DNA of 64,000 bases from Tritrichomonas musculus (lineage: Eukaryota > Parabasalia > Tritrichomonadida > Tritrichomonadidae): the NCBI GenBank assembly GCA_039105265.1, contig JAPFFF010000013.1, positions 2,976,001-3,040,000 of the forward strand, written 5' to 3'. Each line of letters starts with the position of its first letter. The first letter of the stretch is position 1. The position numbers and the translations under genes were made by a program. The notes beneath the pieces were generated by a model, which saw nothing but the letters and a program-made list of their open reading frames with translations, did no database searches and was not told where the DNA came from. This document shows, piece after piece, positions 1 to 9,049 of the stretch.

Positions 1-1240
1 TGTTGATTGATGATCATGAGTGATCCTGTTGACGATGGACGATTGTTGATGATGTGTTCATGAATGAATCGATATATGTTCGTTAACGAATGAATCGATA
101 TGTTGATGATGATTGATGATGATCGTGATGACGATCCTGTTGATCGATTGATGATGATAGAGTTGTTGATCGATATATGTTCATTGATGACGGCCGATTG
201 ATGATATTCGATTGATGAGGATCGATTGATGACGAATGAGTTGATATGATGATCGATATGTTGATGTTCGTTGTTGATGATGTTCGATTGATGATGATGA
301 TTGATTGATATGTTGTTCATTGATGAATGAATCGGTATGTTGATGATACTGTTGATTGATGATCGTGTTGATGATGATCGATGATGATGATTGAGTTATT
401 GATCGATTGATGATGATCGTGATGAATGAATCGATATGTTGATGATGTGTTCATGATGAATGAATCGGTATGTTGATGATCCTGTTGATGATGTGTTCAT
501 ATTGATCGATTGTTGATGATGATGAACATGTCGTTGATGAACCTATCGTTGATGTTGATCGTTTGTTGATGAATGAGTTGTTGATCAATTGATGATGATG
601 TTGTTGTTGATGATCGATTGATGAATGAGTTGTTGATGTTCCTGTTGATGATCGATTGTTGATGATGATGTTAATATTGATCGATTGATGAAGCGATTGT
701 TGATGATGATCGTGATGATGATCGTGATGATAATTGAGTTGATGACGATCCTGTTGTTGATGATACTGTTGATGATGATCGTAATGATAATTGAGTTGAT
801 GACGATCCTGTTGTTGATGATGTTGTTGTTAATGAATGAGTTGTTGATGAATGAGTTGTTAATGAATGAGTTGATGATGATCATGATGAATGAATCGATA
901 TGTTGATGATACTGTTGATGACGATCATGATGATGTTGTTGTTAATGAATGAGTTGTTAATGAATGAGTTGTTGATGAATGAGTTGATGATGATCATGAT
1001 GAATGAATCGATATGTTGATGATCCTGTTGATGTTGATCGATTGATGATGATCGATTGAGTTGATCGATAGGTTGATGTTGATTGAGTTGTTGATCGATT
1101 GATGTTGATCGATTGATGACGATTGAGTTTTTGATAGATTGATGATCGATTGATGATGATCGTGATGAAGCGATTGTTGATGATGAATGAGTTGTTGATC
1201 GTGATGACGATTGTTGATGATGTGTTCATGATGATGTTCG
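1..1240. repeat. Degenerate 15-bp satellite, helicase-tail-like
   Basis: A dense array of variants of GATGAATGAGTTGTT, GATGATCGATTGATG and similar words, with a 15-bp or 3-bp beat. Around 515-550 the plus strand reads as the peptides DEHVV and DEPIV. These are the pentapeptides repeated in the tail of the helicase at 5678-7750, but here on the opposite strand. I infer that the array grew from, or shares an origin with, that coding repeat. No single frame stays open through it, so I do not call a gene. It runs off the left edge of the window. Confidence 0.8.
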
Positions 1241-4180
1241 ACTGTTACCGATTCGAATGTTATTGGTTCATTGTTAGTGATCGACTGTTATCGATAAGAT
1301 GCATCCACATATGTTGCATCCGCATATGTTGTTATCGATAAGTTATATCCGCATATGATGTATCTGTATATGTTGTATCCGCATATGATGTATCTGTATA
1401 TGATGCATCCGCATGTGTTGTACTCGAATAAGTTGTATCCGCATATGATGTAATCGCATATGTTGTATCTGTATATGATGTAATCGCATATGATGATGTA
1501 CTCGTCGTGATGTAACCGCATGTGTTGTATCCGCTTATGTTGTATCCGCATATGATGTATCTGTATATGATATATCCGATGATGTATCCGCTTATGTTGT
1601 ATCCGCATATGTTGCATCCGATAAGTTATATTCACATGTGTTGTATCCGCATATGATGAACCATCCACTTATATTCACATCTGTTATATCCGCGTATGGT
1701 GTGATCTATATGATGTGATAGATATGCTGTATCCGCATGTGATGATGTATCCGATGATGTATCCGCATATGATATGATCGATATGATGTATTCGATAATG
1801 TGTATCTGTATATGTTGTATCTGTATATGTTGTATCTGTATATGATGTATCCGCATATGATGTACTAGATGATGTATCCGCATATGATGTACTCGATAAT
1901 GATGTATCCGCATATGATGTACTCGATAATGATGTATCTGTATATGATGTATCCGCATATGATGTATCTGTTTATGTTGCATCCGCATATGATGTACTAG
2001 ATGATGTAATCGATAATGATGTAATCGATAAGATGTAATCGCATATGATGTGAGTTGATATGTTGATGATGTACTCGGCCAGTTATATCCGCATGTGATG
2101 ATGTATCCGCATATGATGTAATCGCATATGATGTATCCGATGATGTGTCCGCGTATGATATGATCGATAATGATGTACTCGATAATGTGTACTCGACCAG
2201 ATATATTCGATAATGATGTGTCCGATAAGTTATATCCGATAAGATGTATCTGTATATGATGTACTCGATAAGTTATATCCGCATATGGCGCATCTTTATA
2301 TGACGTATTCGTTAATATGTACTCGCCCAGATATGTCCGCATGTGATGACGTATTCGATAATGTTGTATCCGCGTATGATATGATCGATAAGTTATATCC
2401 GCATATGATGTATCTGTATATGATGAACCATCCAATTATACTCATCAACGACCAAAAATAGATGAATCGTATATGGTTCGTCGTTAAGAGATGAATCGTT
2501 ATATAATGGTCGAAATGGATCAAAAACGTATCAAATATGGATCAAAATCGCATGGTTACTAAACATGGTACATATCGTGTTAGAGTTAACCCACTAACCA
2601 ACGAAGTGATTCATGAGTGATTCTGATCGATTTCACATATGTTGTGATCGATTAATGATGTATCCGCATGTGATGTATCCGCATATGATGTATCCGTATG
2701 TGATGATGTATCCGATGATGATGTATCTGTATATGATGTATCCGCATATGATGTATCCGTATGTGATGTATTCGACAATGATGTATCTGTATATGATGTA
2801 TTCGATGATGCTGTATCCGCATGTGTGATGTATCCGCGTGTGATGTGTCCGCATATGATGAACCATCCACTTATATTCACATCTGTTATATCCTCATATG
2901 ATGTATCTGTTTATGTTGCATCCGCATATGATGTAGCTGTATATGATGTATCCGCATATGATGTAATAGATAATGCGTATCCGTATATGTTGTATCTGTA
3001 TATGATGTATCCGCATGTGCTGATATAATCTGTATATGATGTATCCGATGATGTATCCGCATATGTTGCATCTGTATATGATGTACTCACATATGATATG
3101 ATCGATAAGTTATATCCGCATATGATGTATCTGTATATGATATAGCCACATATAATATATCCGCATATGATGCATTCGATAAGATGTATCCGCGTGTGAT
3201 GATGTATCCGATATGTTGTGATCGATATGATGTATCTGTATATGATGTACTCGATAAGATATATCCGCATGTGTATCTGTATATGATGTACTCGATATGT
3301 TGTGATCGATAAGATATATCCGCATGTGATGATGTATCCGATAAGATGTATCCGCATATGTTGCATCCGCATGTGTTGTTATCGATAAGATATATCCGCA
3401 TGTGATGTGTCTGTATATGATGTACTCGATATGATGTGATCGATAAGATATATCCGCATGTGTATCTGTATATGATGTACTCGATATGTTGTGATCGATA
3501 AGATATATCCGCATGTGTATCTGTATATGATGTACTCGATATGTTGTGATCGATAAGATATATCCGTATATGATGTATCTGTATATGACGTACTCGTTAA
3601 TATGTACTCGACAATGATGTATCAGATAAGATGTACTCGATAAGATGATGTATTCGTTAATGATGTAATCGATAATATGTATCCGTATATGATGTATTCG
3701 ATAAGATGTGTTCGATGATGTATACTAGATGTGATGTGATCGATAAGATATGTCCGCATATGTTGCATCTGTATATGATATGATCGATCGATAAGTTATA
3801 TCCGCATATGTTGTATCCGTATTCGATAATGTGTACTCTCATATGATGTATCCGCATATGATGTATCCGCATGTGATGATGTACTCGACAAGATGTATCC
3901 GCATATGTTGCATCTGTATATGATGTATCCGCATGTGATGATGATGTATCTGTATATGATGTACTCGTTAATGTGTATCCGCATGTGATGATGTATCCGC
4001 ATATGATGTATCTGTATATGTTACATCCGCATATGATGTATCTGTATATGATGTACTCGATAAGATATATCCGCATGTGTATCTGTATATGTTGCATCTG
4101 TATATGATGTATCCGCATATGTTGTGATCGATGATGTGTATTCATATATGTTGTATCTGTATATGATGAACCATCCATTT
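1241..4180. repeat. Degenerate 15-bp satellite, GATGTATCCGCATAT type
   Basis: The unit GATGTATCCGCATAT alternates with GATGTATCTGTATAT, GATGTACTCGATAAT and GATCGATAAGTTATATCC. Because the unit is 15 bp, several minus-strand frames stay open and read as pentapeptide chains (IIYRY-IICGY, HHMRI-HHIQI, TSYAD-TSYTD); I regard these as by-products. A marker, GATGAACCATCC, recurs near 1657, 2431, 2857 and 4166 and divides the array into blocks. GATTCGACTGTTACCGAT-like sequence lies near both ends (about 1247 and 4192), so large segments were also duplicated. About 2440-2610 is a non-repetitive island that shares CAAAAATAGAT and AGTGATTCA with 4205-4245. Confidence 0.85.
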
Positions 4181-4244
4181 ATATTTGTATTCGATTCGAC
4201 TGTTACCGATCAAAAATAGATATGTTACCAATGGAGTGATTCAC

Positions 4245-4670
4245 TTAGTACTTGGATTGTATTCTAGTGACATACTTAAACGATTTGGTATGTGGATCGT
4301 AGTATCTGGACTTGTATGTGTATGAGTCACTCTCTTCTGGTTTGGTGGTACTCTGTCGTGGAACTGTTCGTGATACATTGCAGAGCTTACCATTACGTTT
4401 GGTGAATCGTTTTGTCGATTGTGGTATATCTTCATTAAGTGTTCTACTGTCGAACTTACTAGCATTTGGATTACGACGAAACAGGGTGTTGAGGGTCTTA
4501 TAATCTTGTTTGGTTGTTAACTCGGTGATAGCTCGTTTAAGTACTGATAAGTCATCGGTAGTGTATAACTCTTCGAGAGTTGGTTGTCCATTGTATGGAG
4601 TTTGCTTTGCAAATGATGGATTCTTGTTCTTACTCATTTCGATGGAATTAAACTTACACAGATAACGCAT
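4245..4670 (-). CDS. Small element protein, paralogue of 5393-5638
   Basis: A 141-residue basic protein of unknown function. Residues about 30-100 align without gaps to the small gene at 5393-5638. Both share a core with TLEELYTTDDL-like and DYKTLNTLFRRNPN motifs, then KF..R.LNE.IP and FTKR.G. The predicted core is helical, followed by a basic, Ser/Thr-rich tail. A second possible start is Met12 at 4637, where the sequence reads MSKNKNPS. Codon use and GC content match the helicase gene and not the host genes, so it belongs to the same element. It has no recognisable domain; a DNA- or RNA-binding role would be a guess from the charge alone. Confidence 0.65.
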   Translation of the reverse strand: MRYLCKFNSIEMSKNKNPSFAKQTPYNGQPTLEELYTTDDLSVLKRAITELTTKQDYKTLNTLFRRNPNASKFDSRTLNEDIPQSTKRFTKRNGKLCNVSRTVPRQSTTKPEESDSYTYKSRYYDPHTKSFKYVTRIQSKY

Positions 4671-5200
4671 AAATGTTAATTTCGATACTATAATTAGCTA
4701 GCTGTGTTGGTATAGTTGTTGGATCATGAAGTGCATCTCCGGACTTCGGTTGCAGGTGCAAGTTCGATTCGCTGATATACCGATTTTCTGTGTAAATTTG
4801 TATCATATTTGTGATAGAGCCCATAGCGAACTAAACACCTTGGGTAAGCTATTACTTGTGGTATAGATAACACAGAAGCATTTGTCGACAAATGTAATCC
4901 TCGTAATGAACGTTCCCCAACTATAGTAGATGCATATTGTTTCTCTTTATAAGGGATTGGATGTACGATCCCGGGTTAGTATGTTCATCTCTCATATCGA
5001 ATGCATGACGCATCTACTGTAGTTGGTTTTTGTTCGATGATGATCATCTTTTTGGTCTCATCATGTTATAGCTGGATCGTTTACATCAGATGTTATAGCT
5101 GGATCGTTCACGAACAAATCGATATGAAACCAAAAATAAACATCATCTACTCTTCATTGTCAGCGAATTCACTTCAGTTCTATCTTGGTCATATTCGATC
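4671..5200. other. Element spacer with hairpin and short direct repeats
   Basis: No gene is seen. Two 17-bp arms, CCAACTATAGTAGATGC at 4917-4933 and its complement with one mismatch at 5010-5026, could form a hairpin with a 76-nt loop. ATGTTATAGCTGGATCGTT occurs twice in tandem (about 5064 and 5090). GGTCTCATCATGT occurs at 5054-5066 and again at 5379-5391, just inside the left arm of the 5201-8190 unit. A B-box-like GTTCGATTC lies at 4762-4770 without a convincing tRNA fold around it. GC content is that of the element. Confidence 0.5.
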
Positions 5201-5373
5201 AGTAGTAACGATAGCAGGGGCTTCACTCACGTCTACGCCCGCTCCTATCGCTGATTCATTCAGTCTACCAAAAATTATCATTTTTGTCATCCTCGACCAA
5301 ATCAGTTTATATACCCGCCACAGTCGTGTGACAGCTAATTTAATTGATGAAAACCCCCGAAAATCAGCTGTTT
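5201..5373 (+). repeat. Left inverted arm of helicase unit
   Basis: Starts AGTAGTAACGATAGCAGGGG and ends in AATCAGCTGTTT. It is the reverse complement of 8018-8190 with about three differences, all near the inner end. Confidence 0.9.
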
Positions 5374-5392
5374 TGGTCGGTCTCATCATGTC

Positions 5393-5638
5393 TTAGTCTT
5401 TCTGTTCTCTACGTCGAGGTCTGGTCTCGAACTTCATTACACCTTTTCGTTTAGTGAAGTGTTTATCATCACATGGGATCTCTTCGTTAAGTTCACGAGT
5501 ATTAAATTTCCATGTATTTGGATTACGACGTAATAGTGTGTTAACTGTTTTATAGTCTTTGGATTCGACGAGTATAGCGAGTTCATGCTTCAACTTGTTC
5601 ATATCATCACATGCGAATAGTTCTGTTAATGCGGTCAT
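5393..5638 (-). CDS. Small element protein, paralogue of 4245-4670
   Basis: An 81-residue basic protein of unknown function. I chose the ATG at 5638, giving MTALTELF; the frame is open upstream to about 5668 but without another ATG. The motif DYKTVNTLLRRNPN, then KFNTRELNEEIP and FTKRKG, matches the larger paralogue at 4245-4670 across nearly its whole length. The tail is Arg/Lys-rich. It lies 39 bp downstream of the helicase stop on the same strand, so the two may be co-expressed or functionally linked. Two diverged copies within 1.4 kb suggest tandem duplication within the element. Confidence 0.6.
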   Translation of the reverse strand: MTALTELFACDDMNKLKHELAILVESKDYKTVNTLLRRNPNTWKFNTRELNEEIPCDDKHFTKRKGVMKFETRPRRREQKD

Positions 5639-5677
5639 TTCAGTTCGAGAAAAATACAAAGGAATCACATCGTCGAT

Positions 5678-7750
5678 TCACTTCTTCACCAATTTATATA
5701 CTCGACCTCTCTTACCATTAACTCTGTTGTATCTCATCTTAACTTCATATCCGTCTGGTATTGTCTTAACATCGATTCCATAATAGTTGTATAGATCTCT
5801 TTTGGTAGTAAATTCTATATCAATGATAGGTTCATTAACGATAGGTTCATTAACAATAGGTTCATTAACGATAGGTTCATTAACTGGTTCATTAACGACA
5901 TGTTCATCAACGATGGGTTCATTAACGATGGGTTCATTAACGACATGTTCATTAACGATAGGTTCATCAATGATAGGTTCATTAACGACATGTTCATCAA
6001 CGATAGGTTCATTAACGATAGGTTCATCAACGACATGTTCATTAACGACATGTTCATTAACGATAGGTTCATTAACGACATGTTCATCAACGATAGGTTC
6101 ATTAACGACATGTTCATTAACGACATGTTCAGCAACGACAGGTTCATTAACGACATGTTCATCAACAGATTCATCATCATCATCAACTGGTTCATCCGCG
6201 GTAGCGGAGTACGAAGTATCATTCTCTTCGAGAACTTCACTTTGTGAATCGTCATCATCAACAGCAGATTTACCGAATCGTACACGACCATACCCACGTA
6301 ATATACAATTCCAACCTGTTTTGTTCATATGGTTCCATGCTGTATTACGCAGTTCGTTTAAGTATCTCTCATATCTGTTGTTTGGTATCGAGTACTTTCT
6401 ATTCTTCATGTGTTTACCATATCGAACATATACATATACATCCGAGTTTCGATTTCGGTTTCGACCTAGAAACTGTTTAACACTGGACACACTATCGATA
6501 TATGTTTGGACGAATACAGATAGAATATTCTCTTTAATGGACTGTCCATTCTGTATGGATGAAGTAGATATAACAACATCAACATCTTCATCGAACAAAC
6601 CATCTTCATTCAACTTAATCTCTTTGGTATCACCTGTGTATAACGCAACCTTGTATCTATCTATCAGCATCTCTTTCAACAACTTACATTGTTTCTTATC
6701 TTCGATCTTCACTAATACTTTATCGTAGTTCATTCGTTTTGTATCAATTAAGTTCACTATCTCAGCTCGTTGTTCATCAGCATCTGGTATCAACTTGTTA
6801 ACGTATATATTTCGATTGTATCTCTTATCGATACATGGATTAACGATTATGTAATCTCTAAAACACGCGAAGTGTTTAATATCATCAGCAGTAGCACTTA
6901 TCAACGCAACTCGATCGAACTCTTTAGTAATCTCAATCAATCCAATATGTTGTAGTAACATATGCGCTTCATCAATCACTAGAAAGTAATCTAATCGTTG
7001 TTCGTTCATGTAATATTCTTCAATTAGATCCCCTAAACATTTCGAAGCTGTGTTGTATGTAGTAATAATCACATTAACTTCATTGTGTACAGCTTTGTGA
7101 AACTCTTTAAACGCATTATCGTTAACACACAACCGAATGGAATTAACATCCATATCACTCAACTTGGTATAGAACTCTTCAGCGATATTCACTGTTGGAA
7201 CTATAACCATAAACCTCTCTGTACTATGTGATGCAATCCATTTACGAATCGCTGTCGATTTACCAGAACCGATTGGAGCTTCACAGATGAACTTCTTGGT
7301 CCGGATTTGCTGAGTGATCTTACGTAAATCATACTTGTTGTGATCCATACAATAATAATAATCATCATAATCCATATAATCGATTACATTGCCATTCTCA
7401 TCACAAAGTTCTAATTCATCATCGATATCTACTGGTGGTTCACCATTAGTTAGGTGTTTAATCGATGTTTCATCATCTAATGGATGGCCGTTCTTATCGA
7501 AGTAACCTTCACACTGTATAGTGTATAATCGTTCAGGTATCTCATCAAACATCTGCCATCGAATATATGACGGATCATGGACTTCTTCTGGTGTTGGTAT
7601 TGGTTCGATTTGTTGTTTCAATGGATCATCGTCATCACGGAAATCATTAACAAACCCCCATTTTTCAGGTACGTGATCGTATAACATAGTGTTCAGTGTC
7701 ATTGGTTTCAGTTGGATAAAATTTTCATGTAATTCACATACCAAATCCAT
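5678..7750 (-). CDS. SF2 DEAH-box helicase with pentapeptide-repeat tail
   Basis: A 690-residue protein, predicted to be an ATP-driven nucleic-acid helicase or translocase, most like replication-origin-binding or large-DNA-virus SF2 helicases in layout. Motif I is APIGSGKST (residues 158-166), motif II is DEAH (260-263), motif III is SAT (285-287) and motif VI is QFLGRNRNR (426-434), so both RecA-like lobes look complete. The N-terminal 140 residues are acidic and unrecognised. Residues about 520-655 are a run of pentapeptides built from VNEPI, VNEHV and VDEHV, which is unusual for a helicase. A short basic tail follows (RVNGKRGRVYKLVKK). Start is the ATG at 7750; tandem 15-bp repeats lie just upstream. 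GC content and codon use differ from host genes. Its natural partner may be the small gene just downstream. Confidence 0.85.
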   Translation of the reverse strand: MDLVCELHENFIQLKPMTLNTMLYDHVPEKWGFVNDFRDDDDPLKQQIEPIPTPEEVHDPSYIRWQMFDEIPERLYTIQCEGYFDKNGHPLDDETSIKHLTNGEPPVDIDDELELCDENGNVIDYMDYDDYYYCMDHNKYDLRKITQQIRTKKFICEAPIGSGKSTAIRKWIASHSTERFMVIVPTVNIAEEFYTKLSDMDVNSIRLCVNDNAFKEFHKAVHNEVNVIITTYNTASKCLGDLIEEYYMNEQRLDYFLVIDEAHMLLQHIGLIEITKEFDRVALISATADDIKHFACFRDYIIVNPCIDKRYNRNIYVNKLIPDADEQRAEIVNLIDTKRMNYDKVLVKIEDKKQCKLLKEMLIDRYKVALYTGDTKEIKLNEDGLFDEDVDVVISTSSIQNGQSIKENILSVFVQTYIDSVSSVKQFLGRNRNRNSDVYVYVRYGKHMKNRKYSIPNNRYERYLNELRNTAWNHMNKTGWNCILRGYGRVRFGKSAVDDDDSQSEVLEENDTSYSATADEPVDDDDESVDEHVVNEPVVAEHVVNEHVVNEPIVDEHVVNEPIVNEHVVNEHVVDEPIVNEPIVDEHVVNEPIIDEPIVNEHVVNEPIVNEPIVDEHVVNEPVNEPIVNEPIVNEPIVNEPIIDIEFTTKRDLYNYYGIDVKTIPDGYEVKMRYNRVNGKRGRVYKLVKK
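5815..6170 (-). repeat. In-frame 15-bp coding repeats of the helicase tail
   Basis: About 23 near-identical 15-bp units of the type GTTCATTAACGATAG (plus strand) encode pentapeptides such as VNEPI and VNEHV. The same word family is found in degenerate form at 1-1240. Confidence 0.9.
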
Positions 7751-8017
7751 CGTTTATACATATAGTCATTCATTATATGCTACAATAGTCATTCATTATC
7801 TGCCACTATTAGTTCTACTTTATTGGACACAATCTCGATAATGTCGTATATGAGTATAGCTATGGAATTGTTTAGAAACGGTTTCAGATTAATATAGCCG
7901 ATTTCGCCTATTATAATAGTTTATTTAGCCATTATTTTAGGTCATCGCTATTAGTATTGTCATATATAGACATATATCTATAGTCTTGTGCCACAAGTAG
8001 CACTAAATTAAATACAT
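7751..8017 (-). promoter_or_regulatory. Upstream region of helicase gene with 15-bp direct repeats
   Basis: ATAGTCATTCATTAT occurs at 7762-7776 and at 7785-7799, 23 bp apart, directly upstream of the helicase start codon at 7750. The position suggests a promoter or binding site of the element; this is inference. The rest of the spacer up to the right arm holds no gene. Confidence 0.35.
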
Positions 8018-8190
8018 AAACAGCTGATTTTTGGGGGTTTTCGTTAATTAAATTAGCTGTCACACGACTGTGGCGGGTATATAAACTGATTTGGTCGAGG
8101 ATGACAAAAATGATAATTTTTGGTAGACTGAATGAATCAGCGATAGGAGCGGGCGTAGACGTGAGTGAAGCCCCTGCTATCGTTACTACT
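8018..8190 (-). repeat. Right inverted arm of helicase unit
   Basis: Reverse complement of the 5201-5373 arm. Its outer end at 8190 is the junction with the host ankyrin gene. A host-frame reading continues through it by chance for about 85 codons. Confidence 0.9.
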
Positions 8191-8840
8191 ATAGGTATAT
8201 CATTTGAAATGATATATGATTGAAATTCTTTGACATTATTTTTTTGAATTAACACACAAATGTCACTATCATTTTCACCTATTTTCCTTGATTCATAAAA
8301 ACTATCAGGCAACTCATTACCGTTTTTTTGAATCCAATCATCTAGCATACCACTATGCGGAAACCATTCTTGATCTGAATAAGGCTTCAATTCAGGATAA
8401 AAAAACTGTGGATAATTAGCCTTAATAAATCTTTCAGTTATTATTTGTTTGCAAACATATTCGTCAAATATTAATATTTTGTTTTCAACTAAAAATAGTA
8501 TAATTCGTTTATTGCTTTTGAATATATCAAAAATATTTGAATTAGTAAAACTTTGAGTGATATTTTCTTTAAAATGCAATAATAATTTATCAATTTTGGC
8601 GAAAAAATTGATATTTCGGTGATGATTGTTGGATATTTTGACAATCAATACTAATATTAATTTGAATTCGTTAGTATGTTCAGTTATTTTTTCTTCTTCA
8701 AATATATCTTGAATGATTTGAAAATTTTCTTCAATATCTTCGTCGTTATCAAGAAAATTTAAAAGGCTATAGTGTATCTTTTTCATTTCGTCTAATATGA
8801 TTTGTTCATGGGTTATATCTACGGAACTTTGCAGATTCAT
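8191..8840 (-). pseudogene. DUF3447-type ankyrin protein gene cut by element
   Basis: About 216 residues of the conserved N-terminal half of a trichomonad DUF3447/ankyrin protein. The signature includes LLNFLDNDEDIEENFQ, KISNNHHRNINFFAKID, IFDIFKSNKRIILFLVE and YPQFFYPELKPY, followed by the start of the repeat region (CVLIQKNNVKEFQSYI). Start is the ATG at 8840; the open frame reaches further upstream but with no ATG. The gene stops matching at 8190, exactly where the inverted arm of the foreign element begins, so the ankyrin repeats have been separated from it. The missing 3' half should lie on the far side of the element, outside this window. Confidence 0.85.
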
Positions 8841-9049
8841 CAGAATTTGTGAAATTAGGCCAATTTTTTTTTTTAAAAAAAGAAATGAAATTACCGACAA
8901 TTTACGATTTATTTTTTATCAATAATATAATTAATATGATTTAATTACTAGTAAAATGATTTATAAATTTTTTAATTGAGAATTTGCGAGATATTTATAT
9001 TTTTCAATATTTTGTTGGATAAGCACTCTTATTTTTCATTATTATCTTT

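Larger units (their letters stand above)
5201..8190. mobile_element. Helicase-bearing unit with 173-bp inverted arms
   Basis: This 2,990-bp unit has 173-bp inverted terminal arms that differ at only about three positions, which points to recent activity or conversion. The arms begin AGTAGTAACGATAGCAGGGG. Between them lie two minus-strand genes, a small protein and an SF2 helicase, only about 40 bp apart. The right end abuts a host ankyrin gene. The DNA left of 5201 is not the rest of that ankyrin gene, and the flanking bases (CGATC on the left, ATAGG on the right) show no target duplication. I therefore infer that 5201 is an internal inverted copy of the end and that the full element is larger and extends left. 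The genes inside look whole. The family is unassigned: a large virus-like or Polinton-allied element is possible, but no polymerase, integrase or capsid gene is visible here. Confidence 0.7.

Noticed and set aside
585-4178. Long Asn/Ile-, His/Ile- or Tyr/Ile-rich open frames in the satellite
   Set aside because: They exist in several overlapping frames because the unit length is a multiple of three, and they change frame freely. There is no evidence of selection on any of them.
1-4180. CRISPR-like array
   Set aside because: The repeats are contiguous and degenerate without unique spacers, and the genome is eukaryotic.
4709-4781. Possible tRNA gene (GGTATAG ... GTTCGATTC ... ATATACC)
   Set aside because: The length and a B-box-like word fit, and six acceptor pairs form, but the T stem does not pair (GCAAG with CGCTG) and no proper anticodon loop with T33 can be placed.
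5787-6728. Plus-strand frames over the helicase tail (Gly/Ser/Leu/Thr and Phe/Ile/Asn/Asp repeats)
   Set aside because: They are antisense readings of the pentapeptide repeat and of the conserved helicase core, whose minus-strand motifs are decisive.
7932-8190. Continuation of the ankyrin protein to 7932
   Set aside because: This part is translated from the inverted arm of the foreign element. The identical reading appears antisense at 5201-5373, so it is not host protein.
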